Positions 1 to 9,828 of a DNA stretch of 42,355 nt are shown one piece after another. Under the pieces are notes generated by a model. It made no database searches. It was given only the letters and a program-made list of their open reading frames with translations, and was not told the origin of the DNA. Within the stretch, counting starts at the first letter, position 1. Every line of letters starts with the position of its first letter. The stretch is taken from positions 1-42,355 of the forward strand of contig JANXYG010000006.1 of NCBI GenBank assembly GCA_025350245.1. The letters run 5' to 3'. This DNA comes from Betaproteobacteria bacterium (lineage in GTDB: Bacteria > Pseudomonadota > Gammaproteobacteria > Burkholderiales > Ga0077523). Both the position numbers and the translations under genes were made by a program.

Positions 1-270
1 CAGGTTACCGCGCTGGCCCGCGATCTCGCCCATCAACAACTTGTACAGGATGTCGGAGGTCAGGGCGTTGGAGGGCAGTACCGCTGGCGGCTCGACCGGA
101 CGCGCCGGCGCTTCGACCACCTGCTCATGGGCATCGTCGGCATCCATCGCGCCCTGTGCCTGAGCGAGAAGCTTCGGGCCATCGGCCGGCGGCGTGCGCG
201 GCGCAACCAGGTTGGCACAAGCCGGCAGGGATACCGCACAAAGAACGGCGACGAGGCGAAGGGTCCACAT
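1..270 (-). CDS. TPR-family lipoprotein, N-terminal part only
   Basis: The minus strand reads open from an ATG at 268-270 to the window edge, giving 90 codons without a stop. The product starts MWTLRLVAVLCAVSLPAC and has a lipobox (LPAC, lipidated Cys at residue 18), followed by a Pro/Ala-rich linker. It then enters a segment reading SDILYKLLMGEIAGQRGNL, which I recognise as the start of the tetratricopeptide-repeat lipoprotein that often sits beside mutM and lolB in betaproteobacteria. The protein would be anchored to a membrane on the periplasmic side; its exact role is unknown. The rest of the gene lies outside the window. It is transcribed away from the ABC gene cluster at 559, so 271-558 should hold promoters for both directions. 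Confidence 0.75.
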   Translation of the reverse strand, partial: MWTLRLVAVLCAVSLPACANLVAPRTPPADGPKLLAQAQGAMDADDAHEQVVEAPARPVEPPAVLPSNALTSDILYKLLMGEIAGQRGNL

Positions 271-457
271 AGGCAAGGGTCGACCAGGTTGATGGGCAGG
301 AAAGGGAAACAGCCCCGAAACCGCCGGGACAGTCGGTCAAGTCTACTTCACGACACGGCGATCCGGCGCAAGGCGGCCGTCCGCCACCGCCTGAGGGGAG
401 CATAGACCCGTTCTTGGAGCAGTCCGATGCCGCCGAGTTCCGTCCGGCGCCGTGTTC

Positions 458-486
458 TTTGCTAAGCACGCGAGTTTCGGTATATT
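458..486 (+). promoter_or_regulatory. Possible sigma-70 promoter of the ABC module
   Basis: TTTGCT (458-463) and TATATT (481-486) are separated by 17 bp and face the ABC cluster. The -10 matches the consensus at five of six positions; the -35 is weak. A start near 493 would give a leader of about 65 nt to the TTG start at 559. It would be almost leaderless for the alternative GTG at 499. This is a prediction from consensus only. Confidence 0.35.
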
Positions 487-558
487 CCGGCCGCGCCTGT
501 GATACTGCACGCTGGCGCAGACGCGCCGCACAGCAGCCTCCCTTCGGCCGTTTCCATC

Positions 559-1515
559 TTGGACAACACCTCTTCCGCCACCCTGTCAGCCGTGCAACTA
601 TCCCGCGATTTCGGCGGGCGTCGTGCCGTGCACGAGGTTTCGCTCGCGCTCGCCCGGGGCGAGGTGCTCGGCCTGCTCGGGCCCAATGGCGCCGGCAAGA
701 CCACCACGATGCAGATGATCACCGGCAACCTCGCGCCATCGGCCGGTGAGATCAGCATCTGCGGCATCGACCTGCTCGATCGACCGGTCGAGGCCAAGGC
801 ACGCATCGGCTATCTTCCCGAAACACCACCGCTGTACCTTGACTTCACGGTCGACGAATACCTGCGGCTCGCCGCCCGGCTGCACCGCGTGCCGAGCACA
901 AAGGTCGCCACCGCGGTGACGCGCGCCAAGCAGCGCTGTGGCGTGGCCGACATGGGCGGGCGCATGATCGCGACGCTTTCCAAGGGTTACCAGCAACGGG
1001 TCGGCATCGCCCAGGCGATCGTCCACGAGCCCGACCTCATCGTGCTCGACGAACCCACGGTCGGCCTCGATCCGAACCAGATCCGCGAGATTCGCGCTCT
1101 CATCCGCGAACTCGGCGCCGCTCACAGCGTGATCCTGTCCACCCACATCCTGCCCGAGGTCGAAACGGTGTGCGACCGGGTGCAGATCCTGAATCACGGC
1201 AAGGTGGTCTACACCGACACCATCGCGGCGCTGCGGCAAACCCGTGGCGGGCAGGCGCTGACCGTGGCGTTCGCCCGACCGCCGGCACCGGCGCTGCTCG
1301 AAGCCATCGATGGCGTGCGCTCGGTCGAATTGCTGTCGGCGCAGCGCCTGCGCGTGTTCCATGGACCGGATTCGAACCCGGCGCAGGCACTGGTGCGCCG
1401 CTCGGTCGAACTCGACTGGGGACTGACCGAGCTCATCCCGGTCGAAACCACGCTCGAGGAAGTGTTCGTCAACCTGACCCAACGCGACGACGATCTCGTG
1501 GAAACGACCGCATGA
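559..1515 (+). CDS. ABC transporter ATP-binding protein, GldA-like
   Basis: This is the cytoplasmic ATPase of an ABC-2 type exporter. Visible motifs are Walker A GPNGAGKTT (about residues 40-48), the signature LSKGYQQR, Walker B LIVLDEPTVGLDP and a switch histidine in STHIL. Its C-terminal extension of about 90 residues is typical of the CcmA/GldA/NatA group. The start is uncertain. TTG at 559 gives 318 aa and an N-terminus of usual length, whereas GTG at 499 adds 20 residues without resemblance to the family; neither has a clear Shine-Dalgarno. The stop overlaps the permease start (ATGA at 1512-1515), so the two are translationally coupled. With the GldG-like and DUF4340 genes downstream it forms a Gld-like module whose substrate is unknown outside gliding Bacteroidetes. 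Confidence 0.88.
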   Translation: MDNTSSATLSAVQLSRDFGGRRAVHEVSLALARGEVLGLLGPNGAGKTTTMQMITGNLAPSAGEISICGIDLLDRPVEAKARIGYLPETPPLYLDFTVDEYLRLAARLHRVPSTKVATAVTRAKQRCGVADMGGRMIATLSKGYQQRVGIAQAIVHEPDLIVLDEPTVGLDPNQIREIRALIRELGAAHSVILSTHILPEVETVCDRVQILNHGKVVYTDTIAALRQTRGGQALTVAFARPPAPALLEAIDGVRSVELLSAQRLRVFHGPDSNPAQALVRRSVELDWGLTELIPVETTLEEVFVNLTQRDDDLVETTA

Positions 1516-2255
1516 TAGGCACCATCGCCGCCAAGGAACTCCGAAGCCTGTTCAATTCGCCGCTCGCCTGGGTGGTGCTGGCGGTGTTGCAGGTGATCTT
1601 CGGCTATCTGTTCATGGTCGGGGTCGGGCGCTATGGCGACCTGCAACCGCAGCTCGCGCAATACCCCAATCCGCCCGGCATCACCGAGATCGTGGTGGCG
1701 CCGGTATTCGGGGTCGCGGCGATCGTGCTGCTGCTGGTCGTGCCGTTGCTGTCGATGCGCCTGATCGCCGAAGAACGACGCAACCAGACGCTCACCTTCC
1801 TGGTATCGGCGCCAATATCGGTGATGCAGATCGTCCTGGGCAAGTTCACCAGCCTGATGTTGTTCCTGCTGATCGCCACCGGCCTGATCGTGGTGATGGC
1901 GCTGTCGCTGTACGCGGGCGGTCGCATCGACCTCGGCCTGGTGGCAGCCAACGCGCTCGGCCTGATCCTGCTGAGCGGCGCGTTCGCGGCCGTCGGGCTT
2001 TATCTGTCGTCGCTCACGGCGCAGCCGGTGACCGCGGCGATCTCGGCCTTCGCCGCGCTGCTGGTGCTCTGGATCGTGAACATGGGCGCCTCCGATCCGG
2101 CAAGCGTGCTTCATCTGCTCTCCCTGCTGCGCCACTACGAGACTTTTGCGCGCGGCTTGCTCAACACCGGCGACCTGGCATGGTTCGGGATGTTCATCGC
2201 GGTGTTTCTCTGGCTCACGGTGCGGCGGCTCGACCGCGACCGGCTGGCGTCCTGA
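1512..2255 (+). CDS. ABC-2 type permease, GldF-like
   Basis: A 247-aa integral membrane protein, the expected partner of the ATPase encoded just upstream (4-nt ATGA overlap). It opens with the MIGTIAAKELRSLFNSPLAW amphipathic motif typical of GldF/ABC-2 permeases. About six hydrophobic segments follow, around residues 18-38, 58-80, 105-130, 137-160, 165-190 and 220-240. The RLIAEERRNQTLTFL segment between the second and third helices matches the conserved region where these permeases contact the ATPase. It ends just after the last helix with a basic tail. The substrate cannot be read from the sequence. Confidence 0.88.
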   Translation: MIGTIAAKELRSLFNSPLAWVVLAVLQVIFGYLFMVGVGRYGDLQPQLAQYPNPPGITEIVVAPVFGVAAIVLLLVVPLLSMRLIAEERRNQTLTFLVSAPISVMQIVLGKFTSLMLFLLIATGLIVVMALSLYAGGRIDLGLVAANALGLILLSGAFAAVGLYLSSLTAQPVTAAISAFAALLVLWIVNMGASDPASVLHLLSLLRHYETFARGLLNTGDLAWFGMFIAVFLWLTVRRLDRDRLAS

Positions 2256-2260
2256 TCCAT

Positions 2261-2355
2261 GACGCCCACCCCCAGGCTGCGCTGCGCTCCGCCTTCCCCC
2301 TCGCGAGGGGGCGCGTTCCTCGGGGGACCCTGTGGACGGGGCCCCTTCGCTTCGG
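2261..2355. repeat. GC-rich palindromic intergenic repeat, copy A
   Basis: Copy A of a repeat family also found at 8191, 12409, 13578 and 13677. It begins with CCCACCCCCAGGCTGCGCTG, contains a CCCCCTCGCGAGGGGG palindrome (about 2296-2311), and continues with a CTCGGGGGACCCTGTGG block. It starts a few bases after the permease stop codon and fills most of the gap before the next gene. Copies A and C are in one orientation; B, D and E are in the other. The function is unknown; such elements can act as RNA hairpins or nucleoid-protein sites. Confidence 0.75.
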
Positions 2356-2416
2356 ACAGCCCTCCGTTCTTCACCCCCTACGCTGCGCTTTGCCTTTTCC
2401 AGGCGGGCTATTCGTT

Positions 2417-3772
2417 ATGAAGGCATCCCGAAGGGCACGTTTCCAGTTGCTGGCGCAGAACGGCATCTTCGCCGCATTGCTGATCGCGGCCGCGCTGCTG
2501 CTCGCGCAGCTTGCCGGGCAGCATTCGCGGCAGTGGGACCTCACCCAGAACTCGCGCAACAGCCTGAGCGAGGGCACGCTGCAACTGCTGCGCACTCTCG
2601 ACGGACCGGTCACGATCACGGCCTACTCGACCGAACAGGATCCCACGCTCGGCGACATCCGGCGCCAGATCGCCGACTTCATTGCCCGCTACCAGCGCAT
2701 CAAGCCCGACATCGCGCTGAAATTCGTCGATCCGCAACAGCAGCCCAAGGCCACTGCCACGGCCAACATTCGCGCCAACGGCGAGATGGTGGTGGATCTC
2801 GCCGGCCGCAGCGAGCACCTGACCAATCTCGACGAATCGTCGCTCACCAACCTGCTCACCCGCCTGGCCCGCAGCCATGAACGGCTGGTCATGTTCCTGG
2901 CCGGGCATGGCGAGCGTAACCCGGGCGGCATCGCCAATCACGATCTGGGTGAATTCGGCAAGCGCCTCGAAACCAAGGGTTTCAAGGTCAGCACCCTGAA
3001 CCTCGCCGCAGCGCAGGACGTGCCCGCAAACGCCGCAGTGCTGGTCATCGCCACACCGCAGGTCGATCTGCTGCCGGCCGAGACCACGAAACTCGCCGCC
3101 TGGCTCGAGCGCGGCGGCAGCCTGCTTTGGCTGCTCGACCAGGAACCGCTGCACGGCCTGCAGCCGATGGCCGACGCACTGCACCTCGAGCTGTCACCCG
3201 GCGTGGTGGTCGATCCCGCGGCCAACGACATCAAGGCGTCGGCCACGCTCGCCATCGCCTTCAGCTATCCCAACCATGCGGTGACGCGCGGGTTCGTGCT
3301 CAACAGCGCGTTTCCTCTCGCCCGCCGCATCGGCCATCAGCCCGACGACAAGGTCTGGCGTTTCTCGCCGCTGGTGGAGGTCGCACAGCGCGGCTGGATC
3401 GAGACCGGCGCACTCGACGACAAGGTCGCCTTCGACAAGGCGCGTGACGTGCCGGGTCCGGTCACGATTGCTGGCGCGCTGGAACGCGACCTCAACGGCA
3501 AGCCGCAGCGCGTGATCGTCACCGGTAGCGGCCATTTCATTGCCAACACCTATGCGGGCCTGCTCGGCAACCTCGACCTGGGCATCAACATGGTCACCTG
3601 GCTGGCGGGAGACGACAACCTGATCGCCATCCAGCCCAAGTCACTCGTCGACGGTAACATCGAGCTGTCGCGGGCCTGGCTCCTGTTCATCGGCTTGGCA
3701 TTCATCATCGCCGTACCTGGCGCCTTCCTGTTCACCGGCGGCATGATCTGGTGGCGTCGGCGCCGCGCATGA
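2417..3772 (+). CDS. GldG-like ABC transporter auxiliary protein
   Basis: A 451-aa membrane-anchored protein of the GldG / 'ABC-type uncharacterized transport system' family. A basic start (MKASRRARFQ) is followed by one N-terminal helix (about residues 15-35). A large extracytoplasmic region comes next, with a sugar-binding-like fold typical of the family (SRNSLSEGTLQLLRTLDGPV early, then VMFLAGHGERNPGG). A C-terminal helix (about residues 422-445) ends in WWRRRRA. ATG 2417 was chosen because the open frame upstream runs through the intergenic repeat and has no family similarity. It is third in the module after the ATPase and permease, and the DUF4340 gene begins 44 nt later. GldG proteins are needed for transport in gliding bacteria; the role here is inferred only by analogy. 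Confidence 0.8.
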   Translation: MKASRRARFQLLAQNGIFAALLIAAALLLAQLAGQHSRQWDLTQNSRNSLSEGTLQLLRTLDGPVTITAYSTEQDPTLGDIRRQIADFIARYQRIKPDIALKFVDPQQQPKATATANIRANGEMVVDLAGRSEHLTNLDESSLTNLLTRLARSHERLVMFLAGHGERNPGGIANHDLGEFGKRLETKGFKVSTLNLAAAQDVPANAAVLVIATPQVDLLPAETTKLAAWLERGGSLLWLLDQEPLHGLQPMADALHLELSPGVVVDPAANDIKASATLAIAFSYPNHAVTRGFVLNSAFPLARRIGHQPDDKVWRFSPLVEVAQRGWIETGALDDKVAFDKARDVPGPVTIAGALERDLNGKPQRVIVTGSGHFIANTYAGLLGNLDLGINMVTWLAGDDNLIAIQPKSLVDGNIELSRAWLLFIGLAFIIAVPGAFLFTGGMIWWRRRRA

Positions 3773-3815
3773 GACGCCGCGTGACGGGGCTGCGTGCGGC
3801 GCCCGCGGCCCAACG

Positions 3816-4661
3816 ATGAATCGCCGTCTGCTCATCAATGTCGGGCTTGCCATCGCGGTCGCGGCATTGGGCGCGTGGATGATTCTCGAGCCCGGACCAA
3901 AAGGGGCACCAGAGATCGCGCTGTCGGACCGCAAGCCGGCCGAGGCCCGCAGCATCCGCATCGAGCGCAACGGGCTGCCCACCTTCGTGCTGCTGAAATC
4001 GGGCGGTCGCTGGCGGCAGACCGAACCATTTTCGGCACGCACCGACAACACCCAGGCGCAGCGCCTGCTCGACCTGCTGGCCGCGAAGAGCCGGACCGTG
4101 TTCCCGGCCGATGACCTCGCGCGCTTCGAACTCGACCACCCATTCGCGCGTGTCACCATCGACCATCGCGTGTTCGCGTTCGGCACGGCAAACCCGCTGA
4201 CCGGCGAGCAATACGTGCTGAGCGGCAACAAGGTGTTCCTGCTGTCACCGGTGTTCGGATACGGCCTGCCGACGCAGGCCGACAGCATGACCACGCACAT
4301 GCTGCTCGGCGACGACGAGACCCCGGTCGCGTTCGAACTGGCCAGTGGCCGCCTGGAGTCCAAGGACGGCAAATCGCGATGGACCCCGCCGACCGCGGCA
4401 ACCGAAAAGCTGTCGCAGGACGACGTCGCGCGCTGGCTCGATGACTGGCGCTTCGCATCGAGCCTGGCCACGCGCCCCGCCACCGCCGCCAAGGCTGGTG
4501 AAGCGGTACGGATCACCATGAAGGACGGCAAGAACGTCGAGTTCCAGGTGCTGACGCGGGAACCGGAGTTCATCCTGCGGCGGCTCGACGAGAAACTCGA
4601 ATTCGTTTTCGCCGCCGATAGAGCCCAGCGTCTGTTGTCGCCGCCCAGCGCGGCGAAATAG
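3816..4661 (+). CDS. DUF4340 domain protein
   Basis: A 281-aa protein with one N-terminal membrane helix (about residues 4-22, LLINVGLAIAVAALGAWMIL), the rest predicted to be outside the cytoplasm. The body matches DUF4340 as I know it: a domain found almost always next to GldG-like ABC genes, with repeated 'FELDHPFARVTI' and 'LTGEQYVLSGNKVFLL' type segments. It probably forms an accessory extracytoplasmic subunit of the exporter encoded upstream. The biochemical function of the family is not known. mutM starts 7 nt downstream, so mutM may be cotranscribed with the module. Confidence 0.75.
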   Translation: MNRRLLINVGLAIAVAALGAWMILEPGPKGAPEIALSDRKPAEARSIRIERNGLPTFVLLKSGGRWRQTEPFSARTDNTQAQRLLDLLAAKSRTVFPADDLARFELDHPFARVTIDHRVFAFGTANPLTGEQYVLSGNKVFLLSPVFGYGLPTQADSMTTHMLLGDDETPVAFELASGRLESKDGKSRWTPPTAATEKLSQDDVARWLDDWRFASSLATRPATAAKAGEAVRITMKDGKNVEFQVLTREPEFILRRLDEKLEFVFAADRAQRLLSPPSAAK

Positions 4662-4668
4662 GCTGGCC

Positions 4669-5484
4669 ATGCCGGAACTGCCGGAGGTCGAGACCACCCG
4701 GCGCTCGCTCGAACCGCACCTCGTCGGGCGCCGTATCGTCGCGGTGATCGTTCGCGATCGCCGGTTGCGGTGGCCGGTTCAGGCGGACCTGGAAGCGCGA
4801 CTCGAGGGGGCGCGCATCGATCGTGTCGATCGCCGCGCCAAGTACCTTCTGATCGGCGTCGCCGACGGTACGTTGTTGCTGCATCTGGGTATGTCCGGCA
4901 ACCTGCAGGTGGTGGGGCCCGCCACGCCGCTGCGCAAGCACGACCACGTGGACATCGTGCTCGACGATTCCCGCGTGCTCAGATTCCACGATCCGCGTCG
5001 TTTCGGCAGCCTGCACTGGACCGAGGGCGACGGTGGCTCACATCCACTGCTGGCGGCACTCGCGCCCGAGCCGCTGACCGACGCCTTCGATGGCGACTAT
5101 CTGCACCAGGTGACTCGTGGGCGCAGTGCTGCCATCAAGCACATCCTGATGAACGGCACGCTGGTGACCGGTGTGGGCAACATCTACGCGTCCGAGGCCT
5201 TGTTTCGTGCCGGGATCAATCCGAGAACGGCGGCGCGGCGGCTGTCAGCGGTGCGTTGCACCCGGCTGGTGGCGGCGGTGAAGGAAACGCTCGCCCTGGC
5301 GATCGACGCCGGCGGCAGCACCTTGCGCGACTACGTGGATGCGGGTGGGCGCCCCGGCCACTTCCAGCAGCAGTCTCTGGTGTACGAGCGCGGCGGGCAA
5401 GCCTGCTCGCGCTGCGGCGCGAGCATCCGCCACATCCGCCAGGGGCAGCGCTCCACCTACTACTGCGTGTCCTGCCAGACCTGA
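4669..5484 (+). CDS. mutM: Formamidopyrimidine-DNA glycosylase
   Basis: A base-excision repair glycosylase/AP lyase that removes 8-oxoguanine and formamidopyrimidines. The protein starts MPELPEVETTRR, giving the N-terminal Pro nucleophile and Glu3 after Met removal. The conserved Lys lies in DRRAKYLL (about residues 54-61), and the helix-two-turn-helix region reads LMNGTLVTGVGNIYASEALF. A C-terminal zinc finger has CSRCG and CVSC pairs (residues 245-270). At 271 aa it has full family length. It is separated by only 7 nt from the DUF4340 gene and converges on the ferredoxin gene with a 17-nt gap. Confidence 0.97.
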   Translation: MPELPEVETTRRSLEPHLVGRRIVAVIVRDRRLRWPVQADLEARLEGARIDRVDRRAKYLLIGVADGTLLLHLGMSGNLQVVGPATPLRKHDHVDIVLDDSRVLRFHDPRRFGSLHWTEGDGGSHPLLAALAPEPLTDAFDGDYLHQVTRGRSAAIKHILMNGTLVTGVGNIYASEALFRAGINPRTAARRLSAVRCTRLVAAVKETLALAIDAGGSTLRDYVDAGGRPGHFQQQSLVYERGGQACSRCGASIRHIRQGQRSTYYCVSCQT

Positions 5485-5501
5485 CGGCCAGATCTTATCG
5501 G

Positions 5502-6834
<1,333 letters not shown>

Positions 6835-6838
<4 letters not shown>

Positions 6839-8163
6839 TGCTCGCGAGCGCCTCCGGCAACCACCACCGTGACCATCCGATCCGGATCGACACGACGCTG
6901 GAACGCATCCTTGATCTGCGCCACCGTGACCGACTCGATGCGATCGACGAACTGGTCGAGGTAGTCGATGGGCAGCCGGTAGAAACCAATAGTGGCGAGG
7001 TAATCGTGAATCTTGCGGTTGCTGTCGATACGCAGCGGAAATCCGCCGACCAGGTTCTGCTTGGCGGCCACGAGTTCGTCGTCGGTCGGCCCTTCGGCCA
7101 CGAAGTGCTTGAGGGTGGCACGCGTCACCTCGAGCGCCTCGTCGGCCTGCTCGCGGCGCGTCTGCAGGCCGACCTGGAACTGGCCGCGTTCGGACATCGG
7201 CACGAAGTAGCTGTAGGAACTGTAGGCGAGCCCGCGCTTCTGCCGCACTTCCTCGACGATGCGCGAGACGAACCCGCCGCCGCCGAGCACGTAGTTGCCC
7301 ACGAACAGCGGAAAGTAGTCGGGGTCGTCGCGCTTCATGCCCGGTGCGCCGAGCAGGATGTGGCTCTGGCTCGCCGGGTGCGCGATGCGCTGGACCACCG
7401 GTGCGTCCAGCGGCTTGACCGCCGCCAGCGGTGGAGGAGCATCGGCGCCCCGGGGCAGACCGGCGGTCAGGCGCCGGGCAATGCTATCGGCAGCATCGCG
7501 CGAGAGATCGCCGATGATGGCGATGACCGAATAGTCGGAGCGGTACCAGCGGCGATGGAAGGCGGCCAGGTCCTCGGCTGTCAGGGTGGTGATGGTGTCG
7601 ACTTCGCCCGAGCCGCGCAGGCCGTAAGGATGGTCGCCGAAGACGGCGAGACTGAGTGCCCGATCGGCGATCGATTCGGGCTTGGTGGCGGCATCCTGCA
7701 AGCCAGCCACCAGGCGCCGGGTCTCGCGGCCCAGGACATCGGCCGAAAACAGTGGCTGCTGGACCACCCGGGCGAGTATGTCGATGGCCGGTTCGCGCTC
7801 GGCCGCGCTGGACAGCGTCCGCACCGAGTACCCCGCGCGATCGGCGTCGAAACGCGAGCCGAGCTGGGCACCGACATCGGCGAGTGCTCCCGAGACCTCG
7901 GTTTCGCCGAGGCCGCCGGCGCCCAGGCGCATCAACGAGAGCGTCATGCTGGCGAGCCCGGAACGCTCGCGGGTATCGCGCCCGTAACCAGCCGGAAAAT
8001 CGATGCTCACGTCGATCATGGGCAGCGCGCGGTTCTCGACGAACAGCACGCGCGCGCCGTTGTCGAGGGTCCAGGCCTGGATCGGGAGCAGTGCATGCGC
8101 CGGGGCAATGGTGACCACGAGCGCCACGACTGTGGCAGCGGAGCGAAGCATCGTATGCATCAT
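6835..8163 (-). CDS. M16 family peptidase-like protein lacking the zinc motif
   Basis: A secreted or periplasmic M16 (pitrilysin/MPP-like) protein of 442 aa from the start chosen here. A signal peptide is visible after MMHTMLRSAATVVALVV, ending near APAHA. In the first domain, the position where active members carry HxxEH reads SGLASMTLSLM, so the zinc ligands are missing. The C-terminal domain keeps the M16 features NYVLGGGGFVSRIVEEVRQK and GLAYSSYSYF. By analogy with mitochondrial MPP-alpha it is probably the non-catalytic partner of the active paralogue at 8269-9654. The longer open frame to 8211 was not used because it runs into an intergenic repeat. Confidence 0.88.
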
Positions 8164-8190
8164 GGCAAGGGTAGCAGCAGGTGGGTGTCC

Positions 8191-8261
8191 GGCCTCACCC
8201 CGCAAGGGCACTGGCCCCCGGGAGGGGGTTGGCGAAGCGCAGCGTAGCCTGGGGGTGAGCG
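8191..8261. repeat. GC-rich palindromic intergenic repeat, copy B (divergent)
   Basis: A shorter and more divergent copy of the family seen at 2261, 12409, 13578 and 13677, in the same orientation as D and E. It holds a GGCCCCCGGGAGGGGG palindromic core. It ends in GGCGAAGCGCAGCGTAGCCT followed by GGGGGTG, which matches the other copies except for one base. It lies between the two M16 genes. Confidence 0.65.
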
Positions 8262-8268
8262 CTTCATG

Positions 8269-9654
8269 TCAGTTCGTCGCCGGCTTGACGGCGGCAGTCT
8301 TGGGCGCCAGGGACTGCGGATCGAGCACCGCGACCGTGAGGCTGTCGTCGATGAGATATCGGCGCGCGACATCGCGCACCTGCTCGGGAGTCACTTCGCG
8401 CAGCCGGCGCACCTGGGTATCGGCGGAGTCGTAGGGCAGCCCGGAGGTGTGGAGCACGCCGATCTGCATGGCCTGGCCGAACATCGAGTCGCGCTGGAAC
8501 ACCTGACTGGCGATGACCTGCGCCTTGACGCGCCGCAGTTCGGCGTCGCTCACGCCGTCGACGACCACGCGCCGCAGTTCGGTTCTAAGGGCGGCCTCGA
8601 GATCGGCCACGGTCTTGCCCGGCGCCGGCGAGGCGTCGACGAAGAACATGCCGGAAGCACGATTGACGCTGTCGTAGCTGGCGCCCGCGCTCACGGCGAT
8701 GCGCCCTTCCTTCACCAGCGCGCGATCGAGGCGCGCGGCGTCGCTACCGTCGAGCACGCCCACCAGCACCGACAAGGCGTAGGGCTCCCAGTCGTTGACC
8801 ACATCGCGGATGACCGGTACGTGCCACCCCATCAGCAGGTAGGGCAGTTCACCCGGACCCTTGACGGTGACGCGCTTGATGCCGCGCTGCGCCGGTTCGA
8901 CCTGGGGTTTGCGCGGCGGCAGCGCGCGCGCTGGAATCGGGCCGAAGCGCTCGTCGGCCATGCCGAATACGTCTTTCGGATCGACATCTCCCACCACCAC
9001 GAGGGTGGCATTGTTGGGCGTGTACCACTTGCGATACCAGATGCGCGCGTCCTCGGCCGTCATGTTCTCGAGGTCGTTCATCCAGCCGATCACGGGCGAG
9101 TGATAGGCACTGCCGGTGTAGGCAACCGCCATCATCTGTTCGTACAGCAAGGCCTGGGGCTTGTCGTCGGTGCGCATGCGACGCTCTTCCATGATGACCT
9201 TGATCTCCTTGCCGAACTCAGCGTCGGAAAGATCGAGGTTGTGCATGCGATCGGATTCGAGGTCGAGCGCGAGTGGCAGCTTCGATTTGTGCAACTGCTG
9301 AAAATAGGCGGTGTAATCGCGATTGGTGAAGGCATTGTCGCGGCCGCCCGCGGCCGCGATCAGTCGCGAGAACGCGCCCGGAGGATGCTTTTGCGTGCCC
9401 TTGAACATCATGTGTTCGAGCACATGGGCAACGCCGGTGGTTCCGGACAGTTCATCCATGCTGCCGGCGCGATACCAGACCATTGACGCCACCGTTGGTG
9501 CCCGGTGATCTTCCAGCACCACGATCTTCATGCCATTGGCGAGATCGTGCTCGGCCATCTCGCCCTGGGCGGCGCCGGCAGCGGTGCTCAGCACCAGTGA
9601 CACGACAGCGAGGCTGCGGAGGACGGCTGGCGCGCAAGTGCGGGGCGATGTCAT
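8269..9654 (-). CDS. M16 family zinc metallopeptidase, catalytic
   Basis: A 461-aa processing-type peptidase with an N-terminal signal peptide (about residues 1-30, ending near AAGAAQG). The inverted zinc motif HVLEH lies in TGVAHVLEHMMFKGT, with the third ligand Glu in LDLESDRM about 75 residues downstream. The C-terminal M16 domain includes SVLVGVLDGSDAARLDRALV. ATG 9654 fits the signal peptide; ATG 9684 adds ten residues and is also possible. It is first of the set M16-M16-rsmD-coaD-fdx and diverges from ftsY. It is likely the active half of a two-subunit protease with the product of 6835-8163. The substrate is unknown. Confidence 0.92.
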   Translation of the reverse strand: MTSPRTCAPAVLRSLAVVSLVLSTAAGAAQGEMAEHDLANGMKIVVLEDHRAPTVASMVWYRAGSMDELSGTTGVAHVLEHMMFKGTQKHPPGAFSRLIAAAGGRDNAFTNRDYTAYFQQLHKSKLPLALDLESDRMHNLDLSDAEFGKEIKVIMEERRMRTDDKPQALLYEQMMAVAYTGSAYHSPVIGWMNDLENMTAEDARIWYRKWYTPNNATLVVVGDVDPKDVFGMADERFGPIPARALPPRKPQVEPAQRGIKRVTVKGPGELPYLLMGWHVPVIRDVVNDWEPYALSVLVGVLDGSDAARLDRALVKEGRIAVSAGASYDSVNRASGMFFVDASPAPGKTVADLEAALRTELRRVVVDGVSDAELRRVKAQVIASQVFQRDSMFGQAMQIGVLHTSGLPYDSADTQVRRLREVTPEQVRDVARRYLIDDSLTVAVLDPQSLAPKTAAVKPATN

Positions 9655-9828
9655 GGATTCGGACACGTGAAGCGCTCGTCTCATTTGAAAACAACCTGGC
9701 AGCGGATGGGTCGGATGGCGCACATTCAGCATAGAATCAAAATCGGAAATCGATCGGCAATCGTCGTCGCCGACTGCACCACATCACGAGGCCGGCCGGT
9801 GACGACGCGGCTGGGACACTCTATCACC

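Noticed and set aside
125-531. Short ORFs on both strands around 125-531
   Set aside because: They overlap the supported lipoprotein start (1-270) or the intergenic promoter region, and show no signal or domain.
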